Counted from the first letter of the stretch, positions 51,556-60,443 are shown. The stretch is DNA of 64,000 nucleotides from JAGVSV01 sp050952845 (GCA_050952845.1 JBMNLP010000001.1:3364103-3428102), one strand, 5' to 3'. A program made the numbers and translations. Notes: a model not told the origin generated them from the sequence alone.

Positions 51556-51972
51556 TACCAACATCGTTTGGGCTGATTGATCCGTCTAAACCCAGCCTCG
51601 TTTTGGAACAACACCCGAAGCTTGGGCCGGCTCTTTTACAGGACAGAAAAGAAATATTACTACATTTCAGCGTTGTAAAAGAATGGTATGGTATTAACTA
51701 TAGCATGATAGGTTGATAAAAAATGCTTCTGTCAGGCAGATGGTTTCATAAATCATGCAGGTTTTCAGGTGATTGCTCATTATTAGCACTAAAACCATGG
51801 ATTGAATCGAATTAGTCGGGGATGAAGTCTGTAGTTTTTGTGTATAAAGAGGAAGTTTTTCTGCTCAACAAAAATATTTTTATCACAATATAGAAAAAAT
51901 ACCACAGACATGTATATAATGGCAGAAATTAAGCCGTAATCAACATATGCCAAAAAAAGAAATATAAAATTA
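51556..51972. other. AT-rich intergenic stretch
   Basis: No supported gene or RNA. A weak stem (GGCTG / CAGCC) followed by TCGTTTT near 51566-51603 may end the fucosidase transcript. TGATACCAACATCG at the start recalls the ATACCAAC end of the element at 1602 but lacks a partner. Confidence 0.4.
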
Positions 51973-52003
51973 CTGTTTACAAACAGAAAATATGTGGTAT
52001 ACT
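51973..52003 (+). promoter_or_regulatory. Promoter with overlapping palindrome
   Basis: TTTACA (51976-51981), 16 bp, TATACT (51998-52003). The perfect palindrome CTGTTTACAAACAG (51973-51986) covers the -35, as a repressor operator would. Confidence 0.65.
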
Positions 52004-52081
52004 CATTGTGTCAGGAGGAGAACTCCCGACAACCAAGATAAAAACACGGCCATTCGCCGGAAGATTAGGAAGGTAGATCCC

Positions 52082-53029
52082 ATGAAAAAGTTTTTTGCCA
52101 CAATGCTGCTCCTGAGTATGCTCCTCACCGCTCTCGTTCCCGCTACTGCCCTTGGATCAGCGTCCGTTTCGGGCAGGCTGATGCTGTATTCCTCCCTGCC
52201 TGTTACCCAGTTAGATCTGATGGTTGCTATGTTCAACGATAAGTATCCCGACATCACGGTGGACGTTTTTTCCGCAGACAGCGCCGATGTGTTTGCCCGT
52301 GCGCAGGCTGAGGCCGGTGCGGCCGGCGGTCTGGTGCTGGGGGGCAGCCTGGAATCCTTCCGAGCCGCGCAGGATCTGTTCACCGCCTATACGACGGCCA
52401 ACGCGAAAGCCCTTCATGACGGGTATACGGTAGAAAGCGCCGCTTTCACCCCCATCCAGCTGCACGTGAGCGCGTTGCTTGTCAATCAGGACTTAGCCAA
52501 GGAACTCGGTGTGAAGATCATGGGCTGGGAATCGCTGAAGGATGCGAAGCTGTCCGGCCGGGTGGCGTACATGGACCCTGCCGCGAGCTCTCCTGTGAGT
52601 GAGCAGGCTGCCTTTGTGACCAACTTTGCCAGAACCGTTAACGTCGCCTCTCCGTCCGCCCCGTCCTTCGTGCTGAACGCGGTGACGGCAGGTCAGTACG
52701 CTGTAGGGATCGTCAACGAGGAGAAGGCGATCGAGCGCCAGCTGTCCGGAGCCAACGTGGACGTAATTTACGCTGCGGAAGGCGTCGCGATGGGCGCGTC
52801 CTACGCCGGCATCCTGACAGGCACGCAGAATGAAGAAGCTGCCAGGCTGTTCCTGGACTTCATCACCGGGAAAGAGTACCAGCAGGCTGCCGCGGATATC
52901 CTGCACCAGCGTTCGGTGCGCCGCGACGTGGACTTTAACCTGAAGGGCATCGTGGCGACTAAGAACCTGAAAGCGCTTGATTTTGAAAGCATGGCGCTTC
53001 TGACCAGGATGCAAATCGCCGCCAGGTGA
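52082..53029 (+). CDS. Iron-type ABC solute-binding protein without transporter
   Basis: A 315-residue exported binding protein. Signal peptide MKKFFATMLLLSMLLTALVP with cleavage near ATALG; no lipobox Cys. The mature part follows the AfuA/FbpA ferric-iron group: GRLMLYSSLPVTQLDLMVAM, ADVFARAQAEAGAAGGLVLG, VNEEKAIERQLSGANVDVIY and the closing VRRDVDFNLKGI. No permease or ATPase genes are adjacent. GGAAGG precedes the ATG, and a hairpin ends the transcript. Its neighbour is a membrane GGDEF-EAL protein, so it might present a ligand to a sensor rather than to a transporter; that is inference. Confidence 0.82.
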   Translation: MKKFFATMLLLSMLLTALVPATALGSASVSGRLMLYSSLPVTQLDLMVAMFNDKYPDITVDVFSADSADVFARAQAEAGAAGGLVLGGSLESFRAAQDLFTAYTTANAKALHDGYTVESAAFTPIQLHVSALLVNQDLAKELGVKIMGWESLKDAKLSGRVAYMDPAASSPVSEQAAFVTNFARTVNVASPSAPSFVLNAVTAGQYAVGIVNEEKAIERQLSGANVDVIYAAEGVAMGASYAGILTGTQNEEAARLFLDFITGKEYQQAAADILHQRSVRRDVDFNLKGIVATKNLKALDFESMALLTRMQIAAR

Positions 53030-53071
53030 AAGCTTATATAAGATGCATTGATCCGCTGGATCATATACCGG

Positions 53072-53094
53072 ACGCCGCGAGTTTATCGCGGCGT
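53072..53094 (+). terminator. Hairpin after the iron-type binding protein
   Basis: A 9-bp stem (ACGCCGCGA / TCGCGGCGT, GTTTA loop), 42 nt after the stop, without a clear T tract. Confidence 0.55.
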
Positions 53095-53120
53095 TCAGCA
53101 TGTTGTAGTGAAACAGAGCG

Positions 53121-53149
53121 TTGACAACAAGCAGGTACATTCATATAAT
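53121..53149 (+). promoter_or_regulatory. Perfect consensus promoter of the GGDEF gene
   Basis: TTGACA (53121-53126), exactly 17 bp, TATAAT (53144-53149). This is a full sigma-A consensus, so strong transcription is expected. Confidence 0.85.
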
Positions 53150-53241
53150 TCAACAGGATCATGGTCATTACTGTTACTGAGGCACAATATTCCCTGAAGT
53201 TATCTGTTGCTTTGCTTGTAAGCCGAATGGAGGAAAAGAAC

Positions 53242-55602
53242 ATGAAATATGACGTTGTCATACCAATTATTTTTTACATCTGTGGTTGCTTTTATATGGT
53301 TTTTGGCGCATACATGCTGGCTGTTAACGTAAAAAGCTATGTTAACAGGCTATATGTAATGATAACCAGTTCACTGGCGATTTGGGCATTTGCATTTTCT
53401 ATTTCAATCTCAGCTCCCACAGCGGAAGTGAGTGCTTTTGAGGTATCTTTCTCCGCTTTCGGCTGGGGAGTTTTTTACAGCCTTTTTCTTCACTTTACAC
53501 TGATTTTGACAAAAACAAAAATTCGATTAAGCAAGCGAATGTTGTACGCTTTAATTTATATACCCGCTTTAATCAATATTTTTCTGTTTGGGCCCTTTGG
53601 ATATCATGCAGAAGAACAATACAAAATGGTGTGGACCGATTTCGGTTGGTTAAACGCAACTCCCCTTGACATATGGGAAATTTGGTTTATTGCATACTAC
53701 TTGGTATTTGTGATTGCAAATCTCATCGTACTTATTCGCTGGTGGATAAAAATTGAATCCAGTACTCGCCTTAAACAGCAGGCAACATATTTCTTAATAT
53801 CTATTCTGTTTCCCTTATTCTTGGGAATCGCAACAGAAACTGTGCCTGTGCTCCTTGGAACAAGCTATTTTCCCAAATTGACGATTGTATTTTTAATAGT
53901 TCCCATAACAACATTGTTTTTAGCATCAAGAAAGCTCGGGCTGCTTCTTGAAAGAAAAAAGGAATCAATCATATTTACAACAATTGAAAGGCCAATGGAA
54001 GGGGACCGAGACCGCTTGTTCAAAATGGCAGCGGCAATCTTTACGCTTGGTAGCGCGTTATCCTTTTTGATAGGATATTTTGGTATGAAAAGAGCATTAG
54101 AATATGAGCTTTTGCTCTCTGCGTCTTTGTTGTTAATGGGAACAGTTGTAAGCAATATTCCAAATATAACGAAAAAGCTCAATATTCAGAACAACATATT
54201 CCTGGCAGTATGTGAGCTTGGTTTCCTATATTTTATGATAAAGGATCGTCATACAGGCGGGCTGACAGTGTGGGCAGTATATACATTGTTTTTGTTGTTT
54301 ACTGTCATTCTGGACAGTAGAATCCACGCCTTTGCCTTTACTGCGCTATGTATTTTTTTTCAAATTCTTTTCTGGATAACCCGTCCGGAAGTCACTGTGA
54401 TCATAGATGCGAATGAGTATATAGTAAGAATTTTTATCATTTTGCTTACTTTTTTTACCGTGCGATATCTGACGAACGAATATGCTTTAAAGATAAAAGG
54501 GTATCGAAGAATAGCTCGAGAACAAGAAGTGCTGGAAAACATTTCCACCAGTTTTATTTCGTTAAATACTGAAAACGCACGTGAGAAAATCGATGAGATG
54601 TTTAAAATGGCAGACGAAATACTTGGATTTGATCAGGCATTCTTTGTCGAATTAGATCATGATCACGGAGATGCAACAATTCTTAACACTTTTGTGAAAG
54701 ATATTGGGATAGAGCCGTTTCCCTATTACCCGGGAATGATGTTTAAGACAGCAGCCGCACCCGTGTTAGAGACGATGATGGAGCAAAGAACAATTCTAAT
54801 ATGCGAAGATACTACAAATATTTCCTTTGAAGTAGCTGAAAAGCATAAAGATTATATCATGTCAAGGGGAGTAAAATCTTTTTACGGAGTTCCGATAGAA
54901 ATTGACAATGAAGTAAGGGGAGTATTTGTCGTTGAATACAATAGGCATACTGATATGAGTTTCAATGAAAATCGATTAAACTTTATAAAAATTATAGCGA
55001 ATATTATGGGAGATGCAAAGAAAAAGACTCTGTACGAGAACATGCTATATCATTTCGCTTATTTTGATGAAGCCACAAAACTTGCCAACAGGAATATGCT
55101 TAAAAAAAGGCTTGAGCAAATGATAAGCGATAGAAAAGGATCAGAGAGAATTGCTGTAATCAATATTGAACTTGAGAACCTTCGGATGATTAATGATACC
55201 TATGGTCATAGCATAGGAGAGCAGGTAGTGATAAAATCGGCGATGAATCTCAAAAAAATGTTGGATGAATGCTGCGACATATCAAGGACAGGCGATGGAG
55301 ATTTTGTTGTTGTTCTGCCCAAAGTAAATAATCATGAGCAGATAGAGGAGTGCGCAAATAGATTGCTTAATTCTTTTTCTCAACCCGTATTAACCGAGAC
55401 AGGAATAGAAGCATTGTTTGTTGTTGTCCATATGGGGATCGCTGTGTATCCGGATGATGGAATAGATGCGGAAACGCTTTTGAAGAATGCCGATCTGGCA
55501 AGATATGAAGCAGAAAACACCAATGAAAAGATTGTTTTTTACACAGAACGGCTGGAAAGCCATATTGCGGAAAACACCTTGTTAACGAACAGGCTTTTTT
55601 GA
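53242..55602 (+). CDS. Membrane sensor with GAF and degenerate GGDEF domain (N-terminal part of a split GGDEF-EAL protein)
   Basis: A 786-residue protein. Residues 1-235 form a seven-helix sensor like the histidine-kinase N-terminal 7TM domain. A second membrane bundle spans about 255-420, a GAF domain 430-590, and a GGDEF domain 610-770. The GGDEF signature reads GDGDF (684-688), so cyclase activity is unlikely and a GTP- or c-di-GMP-sensing role is possible. The frame ends at TGA 55600-55602 after NRLF, but the EAL domain continues in the same frame two codons later. The most economical reading is one CGA to TGA nonsense change in a single GGDEF-EAL gene. ATG 53242 is 8 nt after GGAGG; the upstream ATG 53161 lacks a ribosome site. 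AT-rich. Confidence 0.85.
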   Translation: MKYDVVIPIIFYICGCFYMVFGAYMLAVNVKSYVNRLYVMITSSLAIWAFAFSISISAPTAEVSAFEVSFSAFGWGVFYSLFLHFTLILTKTKIRLSKRMLYALIYIPALINIFLFGPFGYHAEEQYKMVWTDFGWLNATPLDIWEIWFIAYYLVFVIANLIVLIRWWIKIESSTRLKQQATYFLISILFPLFLGIATETVPVLLGTSYFPKLTIVFLIVPITTLFLASRKLGLLLERKKESIIFTTIERPMEGDRDRLFKMAAAIFTLGSALSFLIGYFGMKRALEYELLLSASLLLMGTVVSNIPNITKKLNIQNNIFLAVCELGFLYFMIKDRHTGGLTVWAVYTLFLLFTVILDSRIHAFAFTALCIFFQILFWITRPEVTVIIDANEYIVRIFIILLTFFTVRYLTNEYALKIKGYRRIAREQEVLENISTSFISLNTENAREKIDEMFKMADEILGFDQAFFVELDHDHGDATILNTFVKDIGIEPFPYYPGMMFKTAAAPVLETMMEQRTILICEDTTNISFEVAEKHKDYIMSRGVKSFYGVPIEIDNEVRGVFVVEYNRHTDMSFNENRLNFIKIIANIMGDAKKKTLYENMLYHFAYFDEATKLANRNMLKKRLEQMISDRKGSERIAVINIELENLRMINDTYGHSIGEQVVIKSAMNLKKMLDECCDISRTGDGDFVVVLPKVNNHEQIEECANRLLNSFSQPVLTETGIEALFVVVHMGIAVYPDDGIDAETLLKNADLARYEAENTNEKIVFYTERLESHIAENTLLTNRLF

Positions 55603-55605
55603 GCG

Positions 55606-56337
55606 TTGGAAAACGAAGAGTTTTTCTTAGAGTTTCAACCTCAGGTCAGCTGTAATACGGAAAAAACCATCGGAATTGAAGCTTTACTCCGATGGACGAG
55701 TGACGGCAGCAAAAGGGTGCCGCCGGATCGATTCATCCCCATACTGGAGCAGACGGGATTGATTTATGATGTAGGGCTCTGGGTGCTGGAACAAGCGCTT
55801 CAAGCGCATAACAGGCTGATTGCCAAGGGGTTTCCACCTCTACGTGTTTCAGTGAACCTATCGGTTGTACAATTCCAGGAAGAGGATTTTATCCGTGATG
55901 TTAAAAGAATCATAGAAGGAAGCGGGGTAAACCCGAAATATATCGAGCTGGAAATAACAGAAAGCATGTTCTCTGAAAATCCTGAGGATATACTTGATAA
56001 AACATGCAAATTGAAAGAATTAGGAATCAGAATTGCTATAGATGATTTCGGCAGAGGATACTCATCATTAAATCGTTTGAAGTTAGTGCCCTTTGACAGA
56101 ATCAAAATAGACAAAGCCATTATAGACCATATAGATTTAGAAGAAAATAAAGCTCCTATAACGAAAGTTACTATTTTATTAGCCAGAACCTTCAGAGCGG
56201 ATATAACAGCAGAAGGAGTGGAAACAAAAAAGCAGGCGGATTTTCTGAGAAGCATAGCCTGCGATGAAATACAAGGGTACTATTATTCGAAGCCCCTGTC
56301 GATGGAAGCACTGGAAGCATTTCTCAAAAAGGAATGA
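55606..56337 (+). CDS. EAL-domain c-di-GMP phosphodiesterase (C-terminal part of the split protein)
   Basis: A 243-residue EAL domain that hydrolyses c-di-GMP to pGpG. Active-site motifs are intact: IGIEALLRW (EAL, Glu25-Leu27), SVNLSVVQFQ, LELEITESMF, IAIDDFGRGYSSL with the metal-binding DD, FDRIKIDKAIID and AEGVETKKQ. It is in frame with the preceding GGDEF gene and separated from it only by TGA-GCG. The TTG at 55606 has no Shine-Dalgarno, so if translated it would depend on reinitiation or stop readthrough. With a degenerate GGDEF domain and a sound EAL domain, the intact ancestor was probably a phosphodiesterase. Separately expressed, this fragment would be a soluble, unregulated phosphodiesterase. 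Confidence 0.8.
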   Translation: MENEEFFLEFQPQVSCNTEKTIGIEALLRWTSDGSKRVPPDRFIPILEQTGLIYDVGLWVLEQALQAHNRLIAKGFPPLRVSVNLSVVQFQEEDFIRDVKRIIEGSGVNPKYIELEITESMFSENPEDILDKTCKLKELGIRIAIDDFGRGYSSLNRLKLVPFDRIKIDKAIIDHIDLEENKAPITKVTILLARTFRADITAEGVETKKQADFLRSIACDEIQGYYYSKPLSMEALEAFLKKE

Positions 56338-56490
56338 TGCAGACATCGTTTGGCGTGCCCTGCGCCGCGGCTGCGGGGTCGATCAGCAACACCGCGTACC
56401 ACCACACCCAGCCTGTTGGCGTTGCTCAGTACGCGCTGTTTTGGTAGTCGTTGAAAGGGGGTGCCGTGCTCTCCCAGGCGCTGCGCTTGC

Positions 56491-57612
56491 TTAGGTTTTC
56501 TCTTTTTCTCCCCTTAACAGCGCTTCCCTGGCCGCGGTGGTCAGGCTTTCGGTACCTGCGGAAAACAGCAAGCCGATGCATCGCATCAACTCCTGCCGCA
56601 CATCCGCGGGGATGTCCCTGGCGGCGTCCAGCATTTTCCTGGCGGAGCGATAGCCGCTGCGCACCAGGCCGCCCAGCGTGGTGGTTTCGGTAGCCGCCAC
56701 GATGCTGTACAGCGTGTCCACAAACAGCTGGCGTGATTCCGGGCTGATCTGCCGCAGCCAGGCGTCCAGCGTGGCGTCGGTTACCTGGCTGGTGAAGGAC
56801 AGGCTGTCCCTGCGCACAAAGGCGGCGCCTTCCACCTGCCAGCTGAACGGATCGTGCTCGAACACGCCGATGGCGCGGCTGTGCACCACCGTATACGGCT
56901 CATGCTGCTGAAGCAGCAGGCCCACCAGCGAGTTTTGCGGCAGGAAGGAATGGATGCGCGGGGTCATCTCCGCATAGGCGGGCAGCGCGGTGTCCTCCGG
57001 CATCAATCCGGGGCCGTCGTTGGTGTATACGGCCCGGATGCGTTGCCGCACTGCCTGCGGGCAGTGGATGGACGCGTACACCGCTAAGTTGCCGCCCTTG
57101 GAGTGCCCCAGCACCATCAGCGGCCCCTCCTGCCCTGCAGCGGCGCCGGTTAGGTACGCCACGGCCTTGGCTTGCGCCGGCACCGGGCTGGCGTAGGCCA
57201 TGTTAAAGTCTTCCTTCCAGCCGGCCAGCGTCAGGTCCGTCCCCCGGAAGGCGATCACTTGTTTACCGCCCGGCAGCAGCGCTGTCACGGCGCAGAACTG
57301 CGTTTCATCCTCGTGGGACACCTCGTCGACAAAGCGCCGGAACACCAGCCCGCCAAAGCGCAGGGAGGCGCCGGCCAGCCGCAGCAGATCCAGCCTTTTG
57401 CGCAGCATGACGGCCAGCGGGCTGTCGGTTTCCAGGTGTGCCAGCGCCTCTGCTATTTGTTCCAACGGCAGCGTTGCTTCCCCATACGGCAGCGCCTTTT
57501 CCAGCGGCAGGTGCACCAGCTGGGTGAAGATGATGTTGTCGATTTCGTTGAAGGGCAGGCTGTCAAACCCCATGTCGCCATGGGCGTTCACATAGTCCAG
57601 CATGTTGGCCAT
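56491..57612 (-). CDS. Mbeg1-like (DUF2974) alpha/beta hydrolase
   Basis: A 373-residue cytoplasmic protein of the DUF2974 family. It opens with MLDYVNAHGDMGFDSLPFNE, a family hallmark, and contains VIAFRGTDLTLAGWKEDFNM and the nucleophile elbow LGHSKGGNLAVYAS (GHSKG). The fold is lipase-like, and the Ser of the elbow with a later Asp (YTNDGPG) supports hydrolase activity. The substrate is unknown; lipids or esters are likely. It lies downstream of bioY on the same strand, separated by the repeat relic at 57632-57667, which may have been inserted into a once continuous transcript. Confidence 0.87.
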   Translation of the reverse strand: MANMLDYVNAHGDMGFDSLPFNEIDNIIFTQLVHLPLEKALPYGEATLPLEQIAEALAHLETDSPLAVMLRKRLDLLRLAGASLRFGGLVFRRFVDEVSHEDETQFCAVTALLPGGKQVIAFRGTDLTLAGWKEDFNMAYASPVPAQAKAVAYLTGAAAGQEGPLMVLGHSKGGNLAVYASIHCPQAVRQRIRAVYTNDGPGLMPEDTALPAYAEMTPRIHSFLPQNSLVGLLLQQHEPYTVVHSRAIGVFEHDPFSWQVEGAAFVRRDSLSFTSQVTDATLDAWLRQISPESRQLFVDTLYSIVAATETTTLGGLVRSGYRSARKMLDAARDIPADVRQELMRCIGLLFSAGTESLTTAAREALLRGEKEKT

Positions 57613-57631
57613 GGGCGCCTCCGATATTTTA

Positions 57632-57667
57632 AAGCAAATTACGCCATGATAAGTGAATTTGCTCTAA
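57632..57667. repeat. Internally deleted MITE-like element at the bioY stop
   Basis: AGCAAATTACG, then CATGATAAGTGAATTTGCTC and TAAT: the two ends of the elements at 17183 and 23801 joined with the middle lost. The CTA at 57664-57666 is the TAG stop of bioY on the minus strand. Confidence 0.7.
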
Positions 57668-58206
57668 TGCTTCATTGCTTTTTCCAGCCTGGGCGTCAGC
57701 GTGGCAGCCAGCGCGATCTTGGCAAGATCGCCCGGCAGGAAGGGCCATACGCAGTAGCCCAGGCTGACGGACAGCGAATGGCCGGTTTTGTGCATGAACC
57801 ACGCCGTGCCGAACGCGTAGCATAGCAGCAGGCCCAGCGCGAACATGGCACAGCGGCCGGCAAACGTGCCGCGCCATGCGCCGCGAAGCAAGCCGATCGC
57901 CAACACGCACAGCAGGTAGCCGATTAGAAAACCGCCCGTATGCCCTAACAGCGCTTGCGGTCCTCCCTTTAACCCCGCGAACACCGGCACGCCTACGGCG
58001 CCTAACAACAGATAAACCAGCACCGCCAGGCAGCTGTGCTTCATCTCCATCAGCGCGCCTGTCAGGTACACCGCCAGCAGCGCCATGTTGATGGGCACCA
58101 GGGGCGCCATGGGCAGCGTGAACATGATCTGGGACGCGATGGCGATAGCGGTTGCAAACAAAGCGATGTGCATCATGTCCCTGGTGCGGATGCGTGCGTT
58201 GGTCAT
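57664..58206 (-). CDS. bioY: Biotin transporter substrate-binding subunit BioY
   Basis: A 180-residue integral membrane S component of an ECF-type biotin importer. Six predicted helices and the family signature GGPQALLGHTGGFLIGYLLC are clear; the end LPGDLAKIALAATLTPRLEK is also typical. It uses a shared ECF energising module encoded elsewhere. Its ATG overlaps the stop of the GH78 gene (ATGA at 58203-58206), an odd partnership. No BirA operator or promoter is visible in front of it, so expression appears to depend on the glycosidase transcript. The TAG stop lies inside the deleted repeat element. Confidence 0.93.
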   Translation of the reverse strand: MTNARIRTRDMMHIALFATAIAIASQIMFTLPMAPLVPINMALLAVYLTGALMEMKHSCLAVLVYLLLGAVGVPVFAGLKGGPQALLGHTGGFLIGYLLCVLAIGLLRGAWRGTFAGRCAMFALGLLLCYAFGTAWFMHKTGHSLSVSLGYCVWPFLPGDLAKIALAATLTPRLEKAMKH

Positions 58207-60443
58207 CGGCGCTCACCGGCGGTGGGGCGCGCTGTATTGGATGCGTCCATACCCAGGCCATGCTTTGCATAAAAATGAATCGGGATGGCGGCCCAGCCGT
58301 GGCAGAGGCTGCCGGCGCGGGCAAAGTCCCATGCGCCGCGCTCGGTTTCCCAGAAGGCGGTGGCGCCGGCAAACAGCATATTGCCCCATACGCGGCGGAT
58401 GTCGTCCAGCACCGGCTGCCGCAGGTCCGGTCTGCCTTTTAATGCAGCTTCGTATTTATAGTACCGGTAGGCCAGGCTGGTGGGGTGCAAGCCCTGATCC
58501 TGCGCCAGCAACGCGTCCTGCAGCGCGGCGCGGCGGTCATCCGCGGCGGCGCCTGCCAGTATAGCCAACGCCTGGGTCAGCTCGGCAAAGTGCGGGGGCT
58601 GGTCCAGGGCATCCAACTGCGGAGGCAGCAGGAACGTGCGGTAAAAGCCGCGGTCAGCGTCGTAATAAGCTTCCAAGCCCTTTCTCAGTTTGGCTGCGGC
58701 GGTACGGCAGCCGGCTTTGCGCGGGATACCGGATGCGCCGGCGCAGCTTGCGTCCATATGGCTCATCGCTTCCAGCGCCAGGCACAGCAGCGCCTGCAGC
58801 GGCGCCTCGCATGCTTCCGGCGCTTCGCCCTCCTGCATGCCCGCCTGCTTTGCCAGGGCGGGGATGTATGTGCCGTCCAGCCCGTTCTGCCACTCATGGA
58901 AGTGCCACAGCCCGGGCGCGTAGGTGATTTTCAGCAGGTTATCCTCCGTTACCTGCTGCAGGAACCAGCCGATGATGCGCATCATGACGGGCAGCATGCG
59001 GCACACAAAAGCTTTGTCGCCGGTTTCCACCATCAGGTCGTGCACAGCCAAGATGAAGGCCAGCGAGAAGGAGGGGATGGTGATGGGGCACTCGGCCGGC
59101 GCACACATCTCCAGCAAGCCGCTGTCCAGCTGGCCTGCCGCCAGCAGCTCCAGGCTGGCGCGCTGGCAGTCGGCCCCCTCAAACACGCGGTAGCCGCACA
59201 GCATCTGCAGGCGGCTGTCCATGGCGTAAAGCGCCTGTTCCCGGGCGGGACAATCCTCATAGTGCTCGTGCAGGCACAGCGCCAGCGTGCGGCAGCTGAC
59301 GTCAAATATCTTTTTGTCCAGCGTGTCATGCAGCAGCGGCTCGTGCAGGCGCTGCAAGGGGTAAGGCGTTTCCCGGATGCCGAGGTAGCGCAGGGTGATC
59401 TGCGGTGTGCCAGCCATCAGCATCAGGTATTTGCCGGCCACCCGCTTGAAGGGGTGGGTGAAGCGGTTGCGGCCCGGTTTGGCTTGGTAGACGCAGGCAA
59501 ACTGACGGCCGCCCACACCGGTGCGCACGCGCAGGTCATCTAAGTGTTCGCCCCAGCCAATCAGCACCTCGCAGCTATCCGGCACGTCGATGTCCAGTGT
59601 GAGCAGGCCGGCGCGCATCATGCCTAAGTCAGCCAGGGCATAGATGCCCTGGGCGTCCTGGTCGTATTCCGGTATGGTCAGGGCGATGCCTTCCTCGCCG
59701 GCCAGCGGCCAGGGCAGCGCAGCGCGGCTGCCTGTCATATCGGCAAAATCGCGGTGAGCCAGGGCAGCGTGCTGCATGCGGTCGCCCATGGGGGCATTTT
59801 GCGGCAGCGTGTGGATGTATACGCCCTGGGCGGCAATGTGCGACGGGCAGGGCGGCTGTTCGTCAAGCGGCAGGACGGGCCGGGGACGCAGCTTGGGACG
59901 GATAGTCAGCACCTGCGCCTTGCGCCAGCCGCCGGTTTCATGGGCTTTGTAGCCTTCTCCGCGCCAGCCGTCCTCCCCGTTGGCGTCATAGCGGAAGCTG
60001 TAGCTCAGCTGGGGCGACACCTTCTCCACCGGGCCGCTTTGCCAGGTGCGGGAAGGGCGGCACAGCGTGTCGGCATTGCTCCAGGCTAACGCATGGCTTT
60101 CCACAGCGACCATGTAGATCAGCCCGGCCGGGCCCTTTTTGTAGGTGAAGCTGCTTTCGCCCTGGCAGTATGCCGTGATGCACAGCCGGTTGGTGCCTTC
60201 CCGCAGCAGGCCTTTCAGGCTGACCCGGTCGTACACCTTTTCGCCGGGATAGTCGGCATACTGGGATGCGGGCAGCCGCTGTCCATTCAGCCAGACAGCG
60301 TAATGCGAGCCGGCTGATAGGAGCAGCACCGCGTCATCGTCCGCCGATGCCGGAAAAGGCGACAGAAAATCAACATATTGATTGACAACAGGTTCATCGT
60401 TGCCACACCAGATCCATGACGCTTTTTTCAACATATGTTTCAT
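58203..60443 (-). CDS. Alpha-L-rhamnosidase-like protein, GH78 family
   Basis: A 746-residue cytoplasmic protein. N-terminal beta domains (ASWIWCGNDEPVVNQYVDF; YAVWLNGQRLPASQYADYPG) precede an (alpha/alpha)6 barrel with the family motif YEDCPAREQALYAMDSRLQM, in which the Glu of CPARE and the Asp nearby are candidate catalytic residues. Later parts include LWHFHEWQNGLDGTY and the terminal GSLCHGWAAIPIHF. AAGGAGA lies 8 nt before the ATG. Rhamnosyl residues from plant glycosides or pectin are the likely substrate, but sequence drift allows other deoxyhexoses. The first gene of the GH78-bioY pair. Confidence 0.88.
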   Translation of the reverse strand: MKHMLKKASWIWCGNDEPVVNQYVDFLSPFPASADDDAVLLLSAGSHYAVWLNGQRLPASQYADYPGEKVYDRVSLKGLLREGTNRLCITAYCQGESSFTYKKGPAGLIYMVAVESHALAWSNADTLCRPSRTWQSGPVEKVSPQLSYSFRYDANGEDGWRGEGYKAHETGGWRKAQVLTIRPKLRPRPVLPLDEQPPCPSHIAAQGVYIHTLPQNAPMGDRMQHAALAHRDFADMTGSRAALPWPLAGEEGIALTIPEYDQDAQGIYALADLGMMRAGLLTLDIDVPDSCEVLIGWGEHLDDLRVRTGVGGRQFACVYQAKPGRNRFTHPFKRVAGKYLMLMAGTPQITLRYLGIRETPYPLQRLHEPLLHDTLDKKIFDVSCRTLALCLHEHYEDCPAREQALYAMDSRLQMLCGYRVFEGADCQRASLELLAAGQLDSGLLEMCAPAECPITIPSFSLAFILAVHDLMVETGDKAFVCRMLPVMMRIIGWFLQQVTEDNLLKITYAPGLWHFHEWQNGLDGTYIPALAKQAGMQEGEAPEACEAPLQALLCLALEAMSHMDASCAGASGIPRKAGCRTAAAKLRKGLEAYYDADRGFYRTFLLPPQLDALDQPPHFAELTQALAILAGAAADDRRAALQDALLAQDQGLHPTSLAYRYYKYEAALKGRPDLRQPVLDDIRRVWGNMLFAGATAFWETERGAWDFARAGSLCHGWAAIPIHFYAKHGLGMDASNTARPTAGERR

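Noticed and set aside
53161..53241. Start of the GGDEF gene at ATG 53161
   Set aside because: It lies only 12 nt after the -10, has no ribosome site, and the extra residues do not resemble a membrane N-terminus; ATG 53242 has GGAGG at good distance.
55600..55602. TGA as a selenocysteine or recoded codon
   Set aside because: Homologues have Arg, not Cys, at this place; there is no clear selenocysteine-insertion hairpin after it, and many genes here end normally at TGA.
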